From: Stomorhina lunata
Lineage: Eukaryota > Arthropoda > Insecta > Diptera > Rhiniidae
Assembly: GCA_933228675.1 (NCBI GenBank)
Contig: OW121743.1
Span: 112,639,781-112,703,780 of the forward strand
DNA length: 64,000 nucleotides
Reading direction: 5' to 3'
In this document: piece by piece, positions 11,931-23,620 of the stretch
Position numbering within the stretch: position 1 is the first letter of the stretch
Layout of the letters: each line of letters begins with the position of its first letter
Made by a program: the position numbers and the translations under genes
Notes under the pieces: model-generated
Told to the model about the DNA's origin: nothing
The model's database searches: none
What the model saw: only the letters and a program-made list of their open reading frames with translations

Positions 11931-13105
11931 AATTTTCTATATAAAATTTTTGTATTGAAAAATTTTCTATACAAAATTTTTGTACAAAAAAATTTTCTAT
12001 ACAAAATTTTTCTAATACAATTTTTAATATCAAAATTTCTATAGTAAATTTTTGTACTGAAAAAATTTGTATATAAAAGTGTTGCGCCGAAAAAATTTTC
12101 TTACATGAAATTTTTGTACCGAAAAATTTTCTTATATAAAATTTTAGTTTCGCAGAATTTTCTTACATACAAATTTTGTACGAATAATTTCCTTACATAA
12201 CATTTTTGTACTGAAAATTTTCTTACATTAAATTTTTGAACCAAAAAATGTTCTGCATAAAATTTTCGTACCAAAAAATTTTCTTACAAAAAATTTTTGT
12301 AAACAAAAATTTTCTTACATAAAATTTTTGTACCGAATAATTTTACATGCAAAATTTTTGCACCGAAAACTTGTTTTACATAAATATATAAAATTTTGTC
12401 CTGAAAGATGTTTAATGTATAATATTTATACTGAAAAAGTTTCTGTCTAAAATTTTTGTACCCAAAAGTTTTCTATATAAAATTTTTGTACCGAAAAATT
12501 GTCTATATTTATTTTCTATTTTTATACCGAAAAATATAAGATTTTTGTATCGAACAATTTTCTATTTTAAATTTTTATACCCAAAAATTATTATTATTAT
12601 TATAATTTTGATATAAAATTTTTATACTGAAAATTTTTCTAAATTAAATTTTTACACCAAAAAATTTTATACAAAAAAATTTTTTAAAATATTTATATCA
12701 AAAAATTTTCTATTTAAAATCTTTGTAGCGAAAAGTTTTATACATAAAGTTTTTAAAACGGAAAATTTTCTTTATCAAATTTTTGTACCGAAAAACTTTC
12801 TGTATAAAGCTTTTGAAAAGAAAATGTTTCCATTTAAAATTTTTGTAAAATAAATTTTTCTTTATAAAATTTTTGGAAGAAAAATTTTCCTATATAAAAT
12901 TATTGTAACGAAAATTTTCCTGTATAAAATTTTTGTAACGAAAATGTACCTGTATAAAATTTTTGTAACGAACATTTTCCTATATAAAATTTTTGTACCA
13001 AAAAATTTTTTTTAGAAAATTTTTTTTCAGAAAAGTTTTCTTCCAAAAAATTTTGTATATCAAATTTTTGCACTAAAAAATCTTCCTTATTAAATTTTTA
13101 AACTT

Positions 13106-14374
13106 GAATAAAACTTTCTTTGTTAAGATTTAGTGGAAAATCAAATCATAAAATGTACTAGAAAAAACGTTGATATAACATTTTAAACGAAGGTAACAGA
13201 AGGTGCAGAAAACAAGTGAAATAATAAAAGGAAAATATTAAAAAAATTGTATTTACTCTTAAAAAATATGAATAAGAATTTATGTATCTGCATATATTCA
13301 ATATCCTTGGCATGTCAATAAAAGTATTATTATATAAAAATAAACGAATTCTACATATTTGCGTTTCCAAGCAGGTAAATGTGATGAAATATTGAAACAT
13401 TTTTTCTTTTTCTGAATAAAAGGGTTTTACTCGTATCCTTTTTCTTTTGAGCTTCTTCAATATTGACAATTTGATTTGTTGCACTTAACATGTTTAAAAA
13501 TGTATACAATCAAATAAAATTGAAATAGTTATATTTGAATATTCTTTTAAATTTTGTTTATGTGTTGAAATAGGAGGAAAAAGCTTTAAAGGAAGAAGCT
13601 TTGACCTAAGACTTCTTGTATGTTTAAATTGTTCAAAAGAAAAGTAGAAATTAAATATGATTAAATTATCAAACAGGGCCTCTGAGACTCTTATATATCC
13701 AAATTTCCGAATAAATTAAAAACTTTAATCAAAATTCATAAGAAATAAATACAAAAATTATTAAATTTATATTTATTTCATCCAAATATTTATTTTGTCT
13801 ACATATTAAGCAACTGCCTTATCGTTATTTTGTCAAAGTTTCGGCTATTAAAAACGTGTGAAAACTTAAGTGTTTTTTTAACGACTTAATTATTTTATTT
13901 TTTTTATTATACTCTGACATGACAAAATTGTTATACTCCATGGGCTGTAAATATTAGAAATGTGCGTAATAAATAAATAAAAATATCACATCACATCAGT
14001 TCTATTTGTTAAACTCATAAAACACGCGTGTTCAAGAACAAATTGTTTAACAACACTTTAAGTGTTGTTAATGTGCGTTAATTTTTTTTTTGGAATATAT
14101 TAACGAAAATAATAATAAATTTACTAACTTACATACATATACATAATATTTTGTTACATACTAAAGTGTTTAAAACAGGAAATCATTAACATAATAATAT
14201 GACATGAAAAGCGTGAGAAAAATTCTGTATTAAACATTTATTTACATTAACTTATATAAAAAATTGTTGATGAGAAAAATTTTATTTTCAAACAATTTTT
14301 AACTAAAATTTTACCATAAGGCAAATCTTTATTAAAAAAGTATCCATAACTAATAAGAATAAGAAACTTAAAAA
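13106..14374. other. single-copy spacer, no gene seen
   Basis: AT-rich non-coding DNA. A 108-codon reverse frame at 13,158-13,484 is rich in K, F and I, shows no recognisable domain, and is taken as chance. An AACACTTTAAGTGTT palindrome lies near 14,052. Confidence 0.5.
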
Positions 14375-15356
14375 AAAAAATTTTTTCTAAAAAAAGAAAT
14401 TGTGAAAAAATTTCTTCTAAAAGTAAGAAGATTTTTTTAAATTTCTTATAAAAAATTTTTTTTTATTTAAATGAGAAATTTTTGAAAAATTTCCTGTAAA
14501 AATAAGAATTTTTTAAAAAGTTTTTTTGATATGAAAAATTTCGTATAGAAGTAGGAAATTTTTCAAAAATTTCTTATAAAAATAAGAAATTTTTAAAATC
14601 ATCCTATAAAAATAAGAATTTTTTGAAAATTTTTCTATAGAAATAAGAAAATTTTGTAAAATTTCCTATAAAAATAAGAAACGTTTGAAAAATTTTCTAT
14701 AAAAATATGAAACTTATGAAAAATTTCCTTTAAAAATAATTAATATTTGAAATTTTTCCTATAAAAGTAATAAAATTTTAAAAAAGTTCACATAAATATA
14801 AGAAATTTTTAAAAAATTGCCTACAAAAATAAGAAATTAATTAAAAATTTCCTTTAAAAATAATATATATTTGAAAAATTTCCTATAAAAATAATAAATT
14901 TTTAAAGAAGTTTCTACAAAATTAGGAAATGTTTGAAAAGAGAATTTAAGTTTTTGCAAAAATTCCCAATAAAAAAAGAAATTTTTAAAAAATGTTCAAT
15001 AAAAATAAGAAAAAATTCCTATAAAAATAAGAAATTTTAAAAAAATTTCCTATTAAAGTAAGAAATTTTAGAAAAATTTCCTATAAAAATAAGAAATTTT
15101 TAAAATATTCCTATAAAAATAAGAAATTTTTGAAAATTTTTCTATAAAAATAAAAATTTTTTGAAAATTTTTCTCTAATTTTTGAAAAATTTCTTAAATT
15201 TTTAAAAACTTTCCTATGAAAATAAGAAATTTTTGAAAACCATTCTATAAAAATCAGAAATTTTGAAAAATTTAAAAATAAGAAATTTTTTTAAAATTTT
15301 AAAATAAGAAATTTTTGAAAAATTTCTTTTAAAAATAAGAAATTTTTCAAAAGTTC
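14375..15356 (+). repeat. decayed 31-bp minisatellite, left block
   Basis: Degenerate units built on AAAAATAAGAAATTTTTGAA and AATTTCCTAT with many indels. This is the same family as the uniform array that follows at 15,681, from which it is separated by a 0.3-kb insertion. It is the older-looking edge of one array. Confidence 0.85.
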
Positions 15357-15361
15357 GTGAG

Positions 15362-15675
15362 TGAACAAATATAAACATTATTTTTAAGTATTTAACTTTA
15401 ACAAGCACAGTGTGCAAGAGCGGCCTGGAAAATTCCAATTCCTTGAGCTCTCTCTGCATTCAGCTGTAACTTAAAATCGTTTTGTGTTTGTAGCTTTAAA
15501 ATCGTTTTATGCGCCCACAGCTAGAAGTTTAAAGAAATTTTGTAATTTTGTCTAGTATATCCCGAACAGCCAAAAGGTAATCATCTAATAAATAAATAAT
15601 TTAAAACCCCCATCTAATAACCCCGAATTTTTATTTGCTATTTGTGGAAAAAATATTTGCACCCTACTCCCAACA
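15362..15675. mobile_element. possible solo LTR splitting a minisatellite
   Basis: A 314-bp non-repeat island interrupts the array, so it was probably inserted. It begins TGAACAAATATAAAC and ends CTCCCAACA, giving the TG...CA ends usual for LTRs. It contains TATAAAC near the left end and overlapping AATAAA signals at 15,587-15,596. The flanks are GTGAG (15,357-15,361) and GTAAG (15,676-15,680), a possible 5-bp target duplication with one mismatch. No second LTR or internal region is present. It could equally be a fragment of ordinary single-copy DNA. Confidence 0.3.
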
Positions 15676-15680
15676 GTAAG

Positions 15681-17612
15681 CAAATAAGAAATTTTTGAAA
15701 ATTTTTTTATAAAAATAGGTAATTTATAAAAAATTCCTATAAAAAAGAATTTTTTTTTTTAAATTTCCTATAAAAATAAGAAATCTTTTTAAAATTTCCT
15801 ATAAAAACAATAAATTTTAAAAAAAATTTCTATACAAAAAAGAATTTTTAATTATAAGAAATTTTTTAAAAATTTTCCTATCAAATTAAAAGAATTAAAA
15901 AAGTTGTCTACAAAAATAAGAAATTAATGAAAAATTTCCTTTAGAAATAATAAATATTTGAAAAAATTCCTATAAAGATAAGAAATTTTTTAAAAATTTT
16001 ATATAAAAATAAGAAAGTTTTGAAAAATTTTATAAAAATATCAGAAATTCTTTCTAAAAATAAAAAGTTTAGTATAAAAATAAGAAGTTTTTGAAAAATA
16101 TTCTATAAAAATAATAAATTTATGAAAAATTGCCAATAAAAAAAAGAAAAATTTTCTAACAAAATAAGAAATTTGTGAAAAATTTCCTATAAAAATAAGA
16201 AATTTGTGAAAAATTTCCTATAAAAATGAGAAATTTTTGAAAAAATTCCTATAAAAATAAGAAAATTTTGAAAACTTTCTATAAAAATAAGAAATTTTTG
16301 AAAAATTTCCTATAAAAATAAGAAATTTTTGAAAAATTTCCTATAAAAATAAGAAATTTTTGAAAAATTTCCTATAAAAATAAGAAATTTTTGAAAAATT
16401 TTCTATAAAAATAAGAAATTTTTGAAAAATTTCCTATAAAAATAAGAAATTTAAAAAAAAAAATTCTTATAAAAATAAGAAATTTTTAAAAAGTTTCCTA
16501 TAAAAATAAGAAATTTTTAAAAAAATTTTCTATAAAAATAAGAAATGTTTGAAAAATGTCCTATAAAAATAAGAAATTTTTGAAAAGTTTCCTATAAAAA
16601 TAAGAAATTTTTTAAAAGTTTCCTATAAAAATAAGAAATTTTTAAAAAATTTCTTATAAAAATAAGAAATTTTTGAAAATTTTCTTATAAAAATAAGAAA
16701 TTTTTGAAAAATTTCTTATAAAAATAAGAAATTTTTGAAAAATTTGCTATAAAAATAAGAAATTTTTGAAAAATTTGCTATAAAAATAAGAAATTTTTGA
16801 AAAATTTCCTATAAAAATAAGAAATTTTTGAAAATTTTCCTATAAAAATAAGAAATTTTTGGAAAATTTCCTATAAAAATAAGAAATTTTTGAAAAATTT
16901 CCTATAAAAATTAGAAATTTTTGAAAATTTTTTATAAAAATAAGAAATTTTTAAAAATTTCCTATAAAAATAAGAAATTTTTGAAAAATGTCCTATAAAA
17001 ATGAGAAAATTTTGAAAAATTTCCTATAAAAATAAGAAATTTTTGAAAAATTTCTTATAAAAATAAGAAATTTTTGAAAAATTTGCTATAAAAATAAGAA
17101 GTTTTTGAAAAATTTGCTATAAAAATAAGAAATTTTTGAAAAATGTCCTATAAAAATAAGAAATTTTTGAAAAGTTTCCTATAAAAATAAGAAATTTTTG
17201 AAAAGTTTCCTATAAAAATAAGAATTTTTTGAAAAATTTCTTATAAAAATAAGAAATTTTTGAAAAATTTCTTATAAAAATAAGAAATTTTTGAAAAATT
17301 TCTTATAAAAATAAGAAATTTTTGAAAAATTTCCTATAAAAACAAGAAACTTTTGAAAGATTTCCTATAAAAATAAGAAATTTTTGAAAAATTTCCTATA
17401 AAAATAAGAAATTTTTGAAAAATTTCCTATGAAAATAAGAAATTTTTAAAAAAATGTTTATAAAAGTAAGAAATTTTTGAAAAATTTCCAATAAAAATAA
17501 GAAATTTTTGAAAAATTTCCTATAATAGTACAAAATTTTTGAAAAAATTTCCTATAAAAATATAAAAGTTTTGAAAAATTTCCTATAAAAATAAAAAGCT
17601 TTTGAGAACTTT
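15681..17612 (+). repeat. 31-bp minisatellite (TAAGAAATTTTTGAAAAATT family), plus orientation
   Basis: About 60 units with a 31-bp period, clearest at 16,280-17,460, with TAAGAAATTTTTGAAAAATT followed by TCCTATAAAAA. A TTTGCTATAAAA variant and a TTTCTTATAAAA variant occur in runs. The array at 19,525-21,580 is the same unit in reverse complement. Confidence 0.95.
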
Positions 17613-19524
17613 CCTATCACACTAACTTTATCTAGCTAACAGCCATTGTAAATGTTTAACAATTAATATCACAACAAAATCAACAAGCTCTTGATTTTGT
17701 TTTATATCAATAGACACATAAATGTTTATAATATTAAACAAAATTATTCTATAGTATAGTAAATGCGTGTCTATTTAACAATTTATATAAACGACCATAA
17801 TAGTAAACATGCCATTAACTAGTAAAACTTTTAACATTTTCCTATAATTTTGTTTATTACTAACACTTATACTTGACTAGTTCGAACCACTAAATTTTCA
17901 TATAAAAACTAAATTATTGTAAATTAAAATGTTGCCATTGTCCCTTAGATAAGTGCGTAGTTAGTTTGTATTATGATTATTATAACAAAAAAACTCACGC
18001 AATTTAGCTAAATTGAAGCGACCACCACTTAGTGGTCATTCTGTTGCTATTATGTTAACATAGAGCTAATTTGGAGGGTCTTTGGCTTAAATCTACATGC
18101 ACTTGTATGTTTGAATGTCATTTCTGAAAATTTTGTAAAACAATTTATGATTATAAGTGCTGCTTTTTTTTAGTTTGTATTGTTAAAAGCTTTTTGTGTA
18201 GTTAAATTGCTAATTTTAAAATCATTGGGAAATGTTATGTTGTTTTAATAGAATAATAAATGGGTGGTATTGAACTAAAATAATAACTACAAAATTGAAC
18301 AAGCTGTGCGTATTAGTAATAATGAAATAATTAAATATCACGTATACGCAACATATGATAAAAACTTGGCGAAATTTTTGTAATTAGATAGTGTTAACTA
18401 GTGTGTGGTTTTTTGTTTACTCTAATCAATTTTAAAATAAAAATTCGTTTCACTAAGTGTAAAATGAATCCAAAAACCACTCACCATAATAAACAATTTT
18501 AAACATTTAGCTAAATTTTTTTCATAAAAATTATACAAAAAGAGGAAACTTAGCATTCAAAAATTTAATATCATATATTTATTTATTCTCAAATACGTAC
18601 ATCGAAACTCTCGAAATGAAAAAACACCCCTTTCGCTAAAAAAATATTCATTCATTTCAATATTAATAAATATTTCGTTTCTGGCAAAAAGTTCGTATAA
18701 GCTACAAAATCATTTAATCAATTCCCTCTAAAACATTTTTTTTACATTACCAAAATCTCATAACATTTGAAATAGAAACAAAAACTCAATTGAAAATTGT
18801 AATTTTATTTAACCAGAAAATAATATTATATACATATTTTAAACATTTATATTTTTATCCTTTTAAAACATTTATCTATTTACATTTACACACCAGCAAA
18901 TATATTCGTATATGAACTACTTCGATGTAAAGCGATAAGGCAATTGATCCACTTTTTTGTGTGATTGTCACACAGGAAACTGTAACGACAACTGGAGCAG
19001 CAGCAACAAATATAGTAATAAAAAATCTAACTTCAAAAACATACAACCCACTTTTTTTTCGAAACAATATTAAAAATTTATTCATATCCGCGTATATCTT
19101 ATATTTACATAAACATATATGATTATGTAAAGATACCCAGCAGTTTCAATTTGGAGGAAGGTTATATGCTTTTAGAATAAAAATAAACAAATTAAGTAGT
19201 TTTCTTTTTAAAATTCGAAATATCGGAAATGTGAATATTAAAATTGTTGACAAAATGTGTAGTTAAAACACTCATATTCTACAAGCATTAGACTTTTTTT
19301 AGCTAATACAAAGAGCACTTCTATTCTGAACTACAGGGGAAATTTGCTAGTATGCATTTTAGGTTTCGTAATGGAATAAAACGTAATAAAAGTCGAAAAG
19401 GTTTTGCATGATTGCTTAAAGCATATACAACTACACTTGCAAATATATACGAGGGAAGTTATTTTTAAAGGTTGTAAAAAATTTATTAAACCTGACAAAA
19501 ATTTATAATTTTATAAACAAAATT
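17613..19524. other. single-copy spacer between inverted arrays
   Basis: About 1.9 kb flanked by mirror-image minisatellites. A 69-codon reverse-strand frame at 18,876-19,085 has no recognisable domain. I saw no transposase-like frame, which would have been expected if the flanking arrays were termini of an autonomous foldback element. Confidence 0.55.
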
Positions 19525-21580
19525 TTTACTATTATTATAGGAAATTTTTAAAAAATTTCTTACTTTTATAGAAAATATTTCAAATTTTCTTATTTTTATA
19601 GGAAATTAAAAAAAAAAAATTTTATGAAAAATTTTCAAAAATTTTTTATTTTCATGGAAAATTTTTCAAAAATTCCTTATATTGTAGGAAAATTTTCATT
19701 TTTATTGATATTTTTTTTAAATTTTTTATTTTTATAAGAAATTTTTAAAAAATTTCTTATTTTTATTGGAAATTTTTAAAAACTTTCCAATTTTTATAGG
19801 AAATTTTTTAAAAATATCCTCTTTTAATAGGAAATTTTTCAAGAACTTCTTATTTTTATAGGAAATTTTTCAAAACTTTCCAATTTTTATTGGAAATTTT
19901 TCAAAAGTTTCCTCTTCTTATAGGAATTTTTTCAAAAACTTCTTATTTTTACAGGAAATTTTTCAAAAATTTTTTATTTTTATAGGAAATTATTAAAAAA
20001 ATTTTTATATGTATAGGAAATTTTTTAAAAATTTCTTATTTTTTTAGGAAATTTTTCATAAATTTCTTATTTTTTTTGGAAATTTTTCAAAAATTTCTTA
20101 CCTTAATAGAACATTTTTAAAAAATTTCTTATTTTTATACGAAATTTTTAAAAAATTTCTTATTTTTTTAGAAATTTTTCAAAAATTTCTTATTTGTTAG
20201 AAATTTTTCAAAAGTTTCTTATTTTTTCAAAAATTTCTTATTTTCATAGAAAATTTTTTAAAATTTTTTTATTTTCATAGAAAATTTCTGCTTAAAATTT
20301 TTTATTTTTATTAGAAATTTTTCAAAAATTTCTTATTTTTTTAGAAAACTTTTGAAAAAGTTCTTATTTTTATAGGAAAATTTTCAAAAAGTTCTTATTT
20401 TTATAGGAATTTTTCCAAAAATTTCTTGTTTTTAGAAAAGGAAGTTTTTCAAAAATTTCTTATTTTTATAAGAAATTTTTCAAAAGTTTATTATTTTTAT
20501 AAGAAATTTTTCAAAAAATTTCTTATTTTTACAGGAAGTCTATAAAAATTTTCATAATTTTATAACAAATTTTTAAAAAATTTCTAATTTTTCAAAAATT
20601 TCTTATTTTTATAATAAATTTTTCAAAAATTTGTTATTGTTATAGGAAATGTTTCAAAAATTTTTTATTTTTATAGGAAATTTTTTCAAAATTTCTTATT
20701 TTTCTACGAAATTTTTAAAAAATTTCTTATTTTGATGGGAAATTTTTTAAAAATTTCTGATTTTTGTAGGAAATTTTATATTTTATAAGGATATAATAAT
20801 CAAAAATTTCTTATTTTGTTGAGAATTTTTGTAACAAATTCTTAGGAAATTTTTTAGTTTTATAGGAAATTTTTAAAAAATTTCTTATTTTTATATAAAA
20901 ATTTTTTATTTTTATATAAAATTTCTTATTTTTATAGAAAATTTCTTATTTTTATAGAAAATTTCTCAAAAATTTCCTAATTTTATAGCAAAATTTTCAA
21001 AAAATTTCTTATTTTTATAGAAAATTTAAAAAAAATATATATATATTTTTATAGCAAGTTTTTCAAGAACTTTTTATTTTTAAAAGAGATTTTTAAAAAA
21101 CTTCTTATTTGTAGTAAATTTCTCGAAAATTTCTTATTTTTATAAAGAATTTTTTTTAATTTCTTATTTTGTATAATTTTTTTTGATATTTCTTTATTTT
21201 TTTTTTAATTTCATATTTTTATAGAAATTTTTCAAAAATTTGTTGTTTTTAAAGAAAATTTTTCAAAAATTTCTTATTTTTTATTACATTTTTTTAGAAA
21301 AATTTTCAAAAATTTCTTATTTTTCAAAAATTTCTTATAAATTAATTTATCGAAAATTTTTAATTTTTTGTAGAAATTTTTACAAAATTTCTTATTTTTA
21401 TAGGAAAATTTTCAAAAGTTCAAATTTTTTGAAGGAAATTTTTCAAAGTTTTCTTTTTTTATAGAAAATTTTTCAAAAATTTCTTAATTTTATAGGAAAT
21501 TTTTCAAAAATTTCTAATTTTTTTATTAAAATTTTCAAAAATTTGTTATTTTTGTAAGAGATTTTTCAAAAAAAATTATT
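19525..21580 (-). repeat. 31-bp minisatellite, inverted copy of the 15.7-17.6 kb family
   Basis: Units read TTTTTATAGGAAATTTTTCA and AAAATTTCTTA, the exact reverse complement of the consensus upstream. This array is more decayed than its partner, with many single-base changes and indels, so it has probably not been homogenised recently. About 65 units. Confidence 0.93.
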
Positions 21581-23620
21581 TATCTTCATGGATTAATACA
21601 GAAATCTTTTCAAAATCTCCGAAACAAATAACATTGGTTTATATTAAGACCCTTATGTATCCCTTTTTAAAATTCGTTTTTTCCAGTGTAAGAAAAAAAT
21701 TGGTTGTTTTTAATATTCCTCCCATTAGAATTTCAAAGAAGCTCACTCTTCTTGATCTGCCCTCAAATCTGTTAATATTTCTATCAAATATTCTATCGAA
21801 TAAAGTTGCAAATATCATGTTTTTCGTTGAATTCATCCAAATAGTTACCTCGAAATAGTTGTAAGCATATCATCAGTATCGCCATAATCATTGACATGTT
21901 CATCATTATCATCGTTGTTATTGTCAACAACAAAGCCTTCAGCAACAGCAACAATATTTTTGTTGACTGAATCATCATCAAATGTAAGAAATATCATAAA
22001 ATCGAAGCAGCGATAATAAACAACAAGATAAAGTAGGAAAGGAATTTTGGGGCGTGTATTTGAACAAATAGTGAACAGTGGGTAAGAAAATTGACTTTTT
22101 GTTTTGGAAATACATACATTAGTTTAAACCACTTCCAGTTGAAAAAATTCGACGTTTTCTAATTCAATATTTAATAAAGTTAGATTATTTAGTTACATTA
22201 ATAATACTTTTGGAAATTTTTGTTCCTAATTTTCTTTTCACAATCCTACAGTTCAACTTCTCAGTTTAACACATAATGCCAGAGGCAAAGACATTTTCTT
22301 TGAAGCAAAATTTTCTACATGACATCGCTAAACAATCACGGTTTCACTTTACTCAAATACAGATATCAATAATTTTCCCCAAATCGCTTAAATTTGTTTT
22401 GAACGAAATGCAAACTCGTAACAATTTTCGTATATTTCTCGTTTATTATATTTGCAGTCAGATTTGATGCATTTCCTAATACACAGGAAATAGTTTATGG
22501 AAACGGAATTTATTTACTTATGTACGCAAAATCAAATGTATTGGTAGCTAAAATACACATTAGATAAGTTCGAACTGAATATAAATCAAACTTAAATTTC
22601 AAGTTACCCCCTGCAAACTATATTTGATATTTTGGAATGGAATTGAAATATTTTGCATAATAGGAATAATAAGGTTTCATTTTTATATAAAGAGATGATT
22701 AATCTCTTTGGAAAATGGAAACGTATTAGAATAAATTTAAATTTTAACTGTTCCACATATTAACGCTAATAAGGCACTGAAATATAGATGACTCACACTT
22801 TAATTTCAGGGGGTGACTGAATCAAATTTTGGGCCGGGGATTACATACATACGTACTAGTTATATCTATGAGTAAGTAAATTTGTTTATCAGTTTTAACA
22901 AGTATTTGAATGTTTACTCAGATAAAATCTTCTCGAGTTGTTCCCAATGTGTGTTTTGCAAGATGATACAAAACATTTGCTTTCCAAACTTTCTTCGATT
23001 TTCTACTTCCCTAACTATTACCCATCGCCAGTAGCTTTATTGTATAAGAAATTGAATGGAAAAATGTGACACGCACATGTCTTCACATGTTTTTCGTTAT
23101 TCGTATTTCGCTATTTGGTTACCTAAGTAATATATGTGTAATACTTATATGTGTGTATTATCTGTCTTATTCTTCCTGCCCCTCCAACATTCATGCTTGC
23201 ATGATCAAATGTTTCGAATTACTAAAAGCTGGTGGTTTATTTTTTGCACACAAATTTTCTTATGCAATTGCACGATTCAATAATACTTTTACAAATTGCC
23301 AAGGTTTCAGCATATGAAATTGTTAACGCAACGTTTTTCGTATGTAGCTGCTTTATTAGATCAAACATCTGATGATTTCAATTTGCTAAAAGACCATTTT
23401 ATTATTGATGATGATGCAGTTTTGGTGGTATATAAGAAAAAAAAAATGTTAATCTGATGTTGAAAAAAGTATGTACGTACAATTTATTTAAAATGGGATT
23501 AACTTTAATTTATCAAAAAGAGATAAAATTGTAAACGTAAAAATACTTTAATTTAAAAATTTGTCAGTTTAGAGGTGAAATCTTCCTGCTTGAGCTAATT
23601 TCCAATAGAGCAAAAAACGT
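21581..23620. other. single-copy spacer with CAA/CAT-rich tract, no gene seen
   Basis: This contains a degenerate trinucleotide tract at 21,866-21,980 (ATCATC, CAACAACAA, CAGCAACAGCAAC). It also holds several frames of 60-83 codons on both strands (for example 21,634-21,858 and 23,066-23,317), none with a recognisable domain. The frame at 23,066 has hydrophobic stretches but no supporting context. Confidence 0.5.

Larger units (their letters stand above)
9695..13105 (+). repeat. 30-bp minisatellite (CTATAGAAAA/GTAGCG family)
   Basis: About 110 units in the same orientation as the 3.3-8.3 kb array and clearly related to it. They share GTACCGAAAAATTTTCTATA, but most units here have the palindromic TTTTCTATAGAAAA instead of CTATATAAAA. 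The stretches 9695-10000 and 11,930-13,105 are badly decayed. The middle, 10,180-11,830, is uniform. Sub-variants GTAGCG and GTACCG, and TTTTGTATAG and TTTTCTATAG, occur in runs. Frames of about 220-250 codons on both strands are by-products of the 30-bp period. Confidence 0.94.

Noticed and set aside
3327..13105. CRISPR array
   Set aside because: Units are about 30 bp and contiguous with no unique spacers, and the sequence context is eukaryotic.
13158..13484. 108-codon minus-strand frame
   Set aside because: K, F and I-rich composition expected of AT-rich DNA. No domain recognised, no neighbouring exon.
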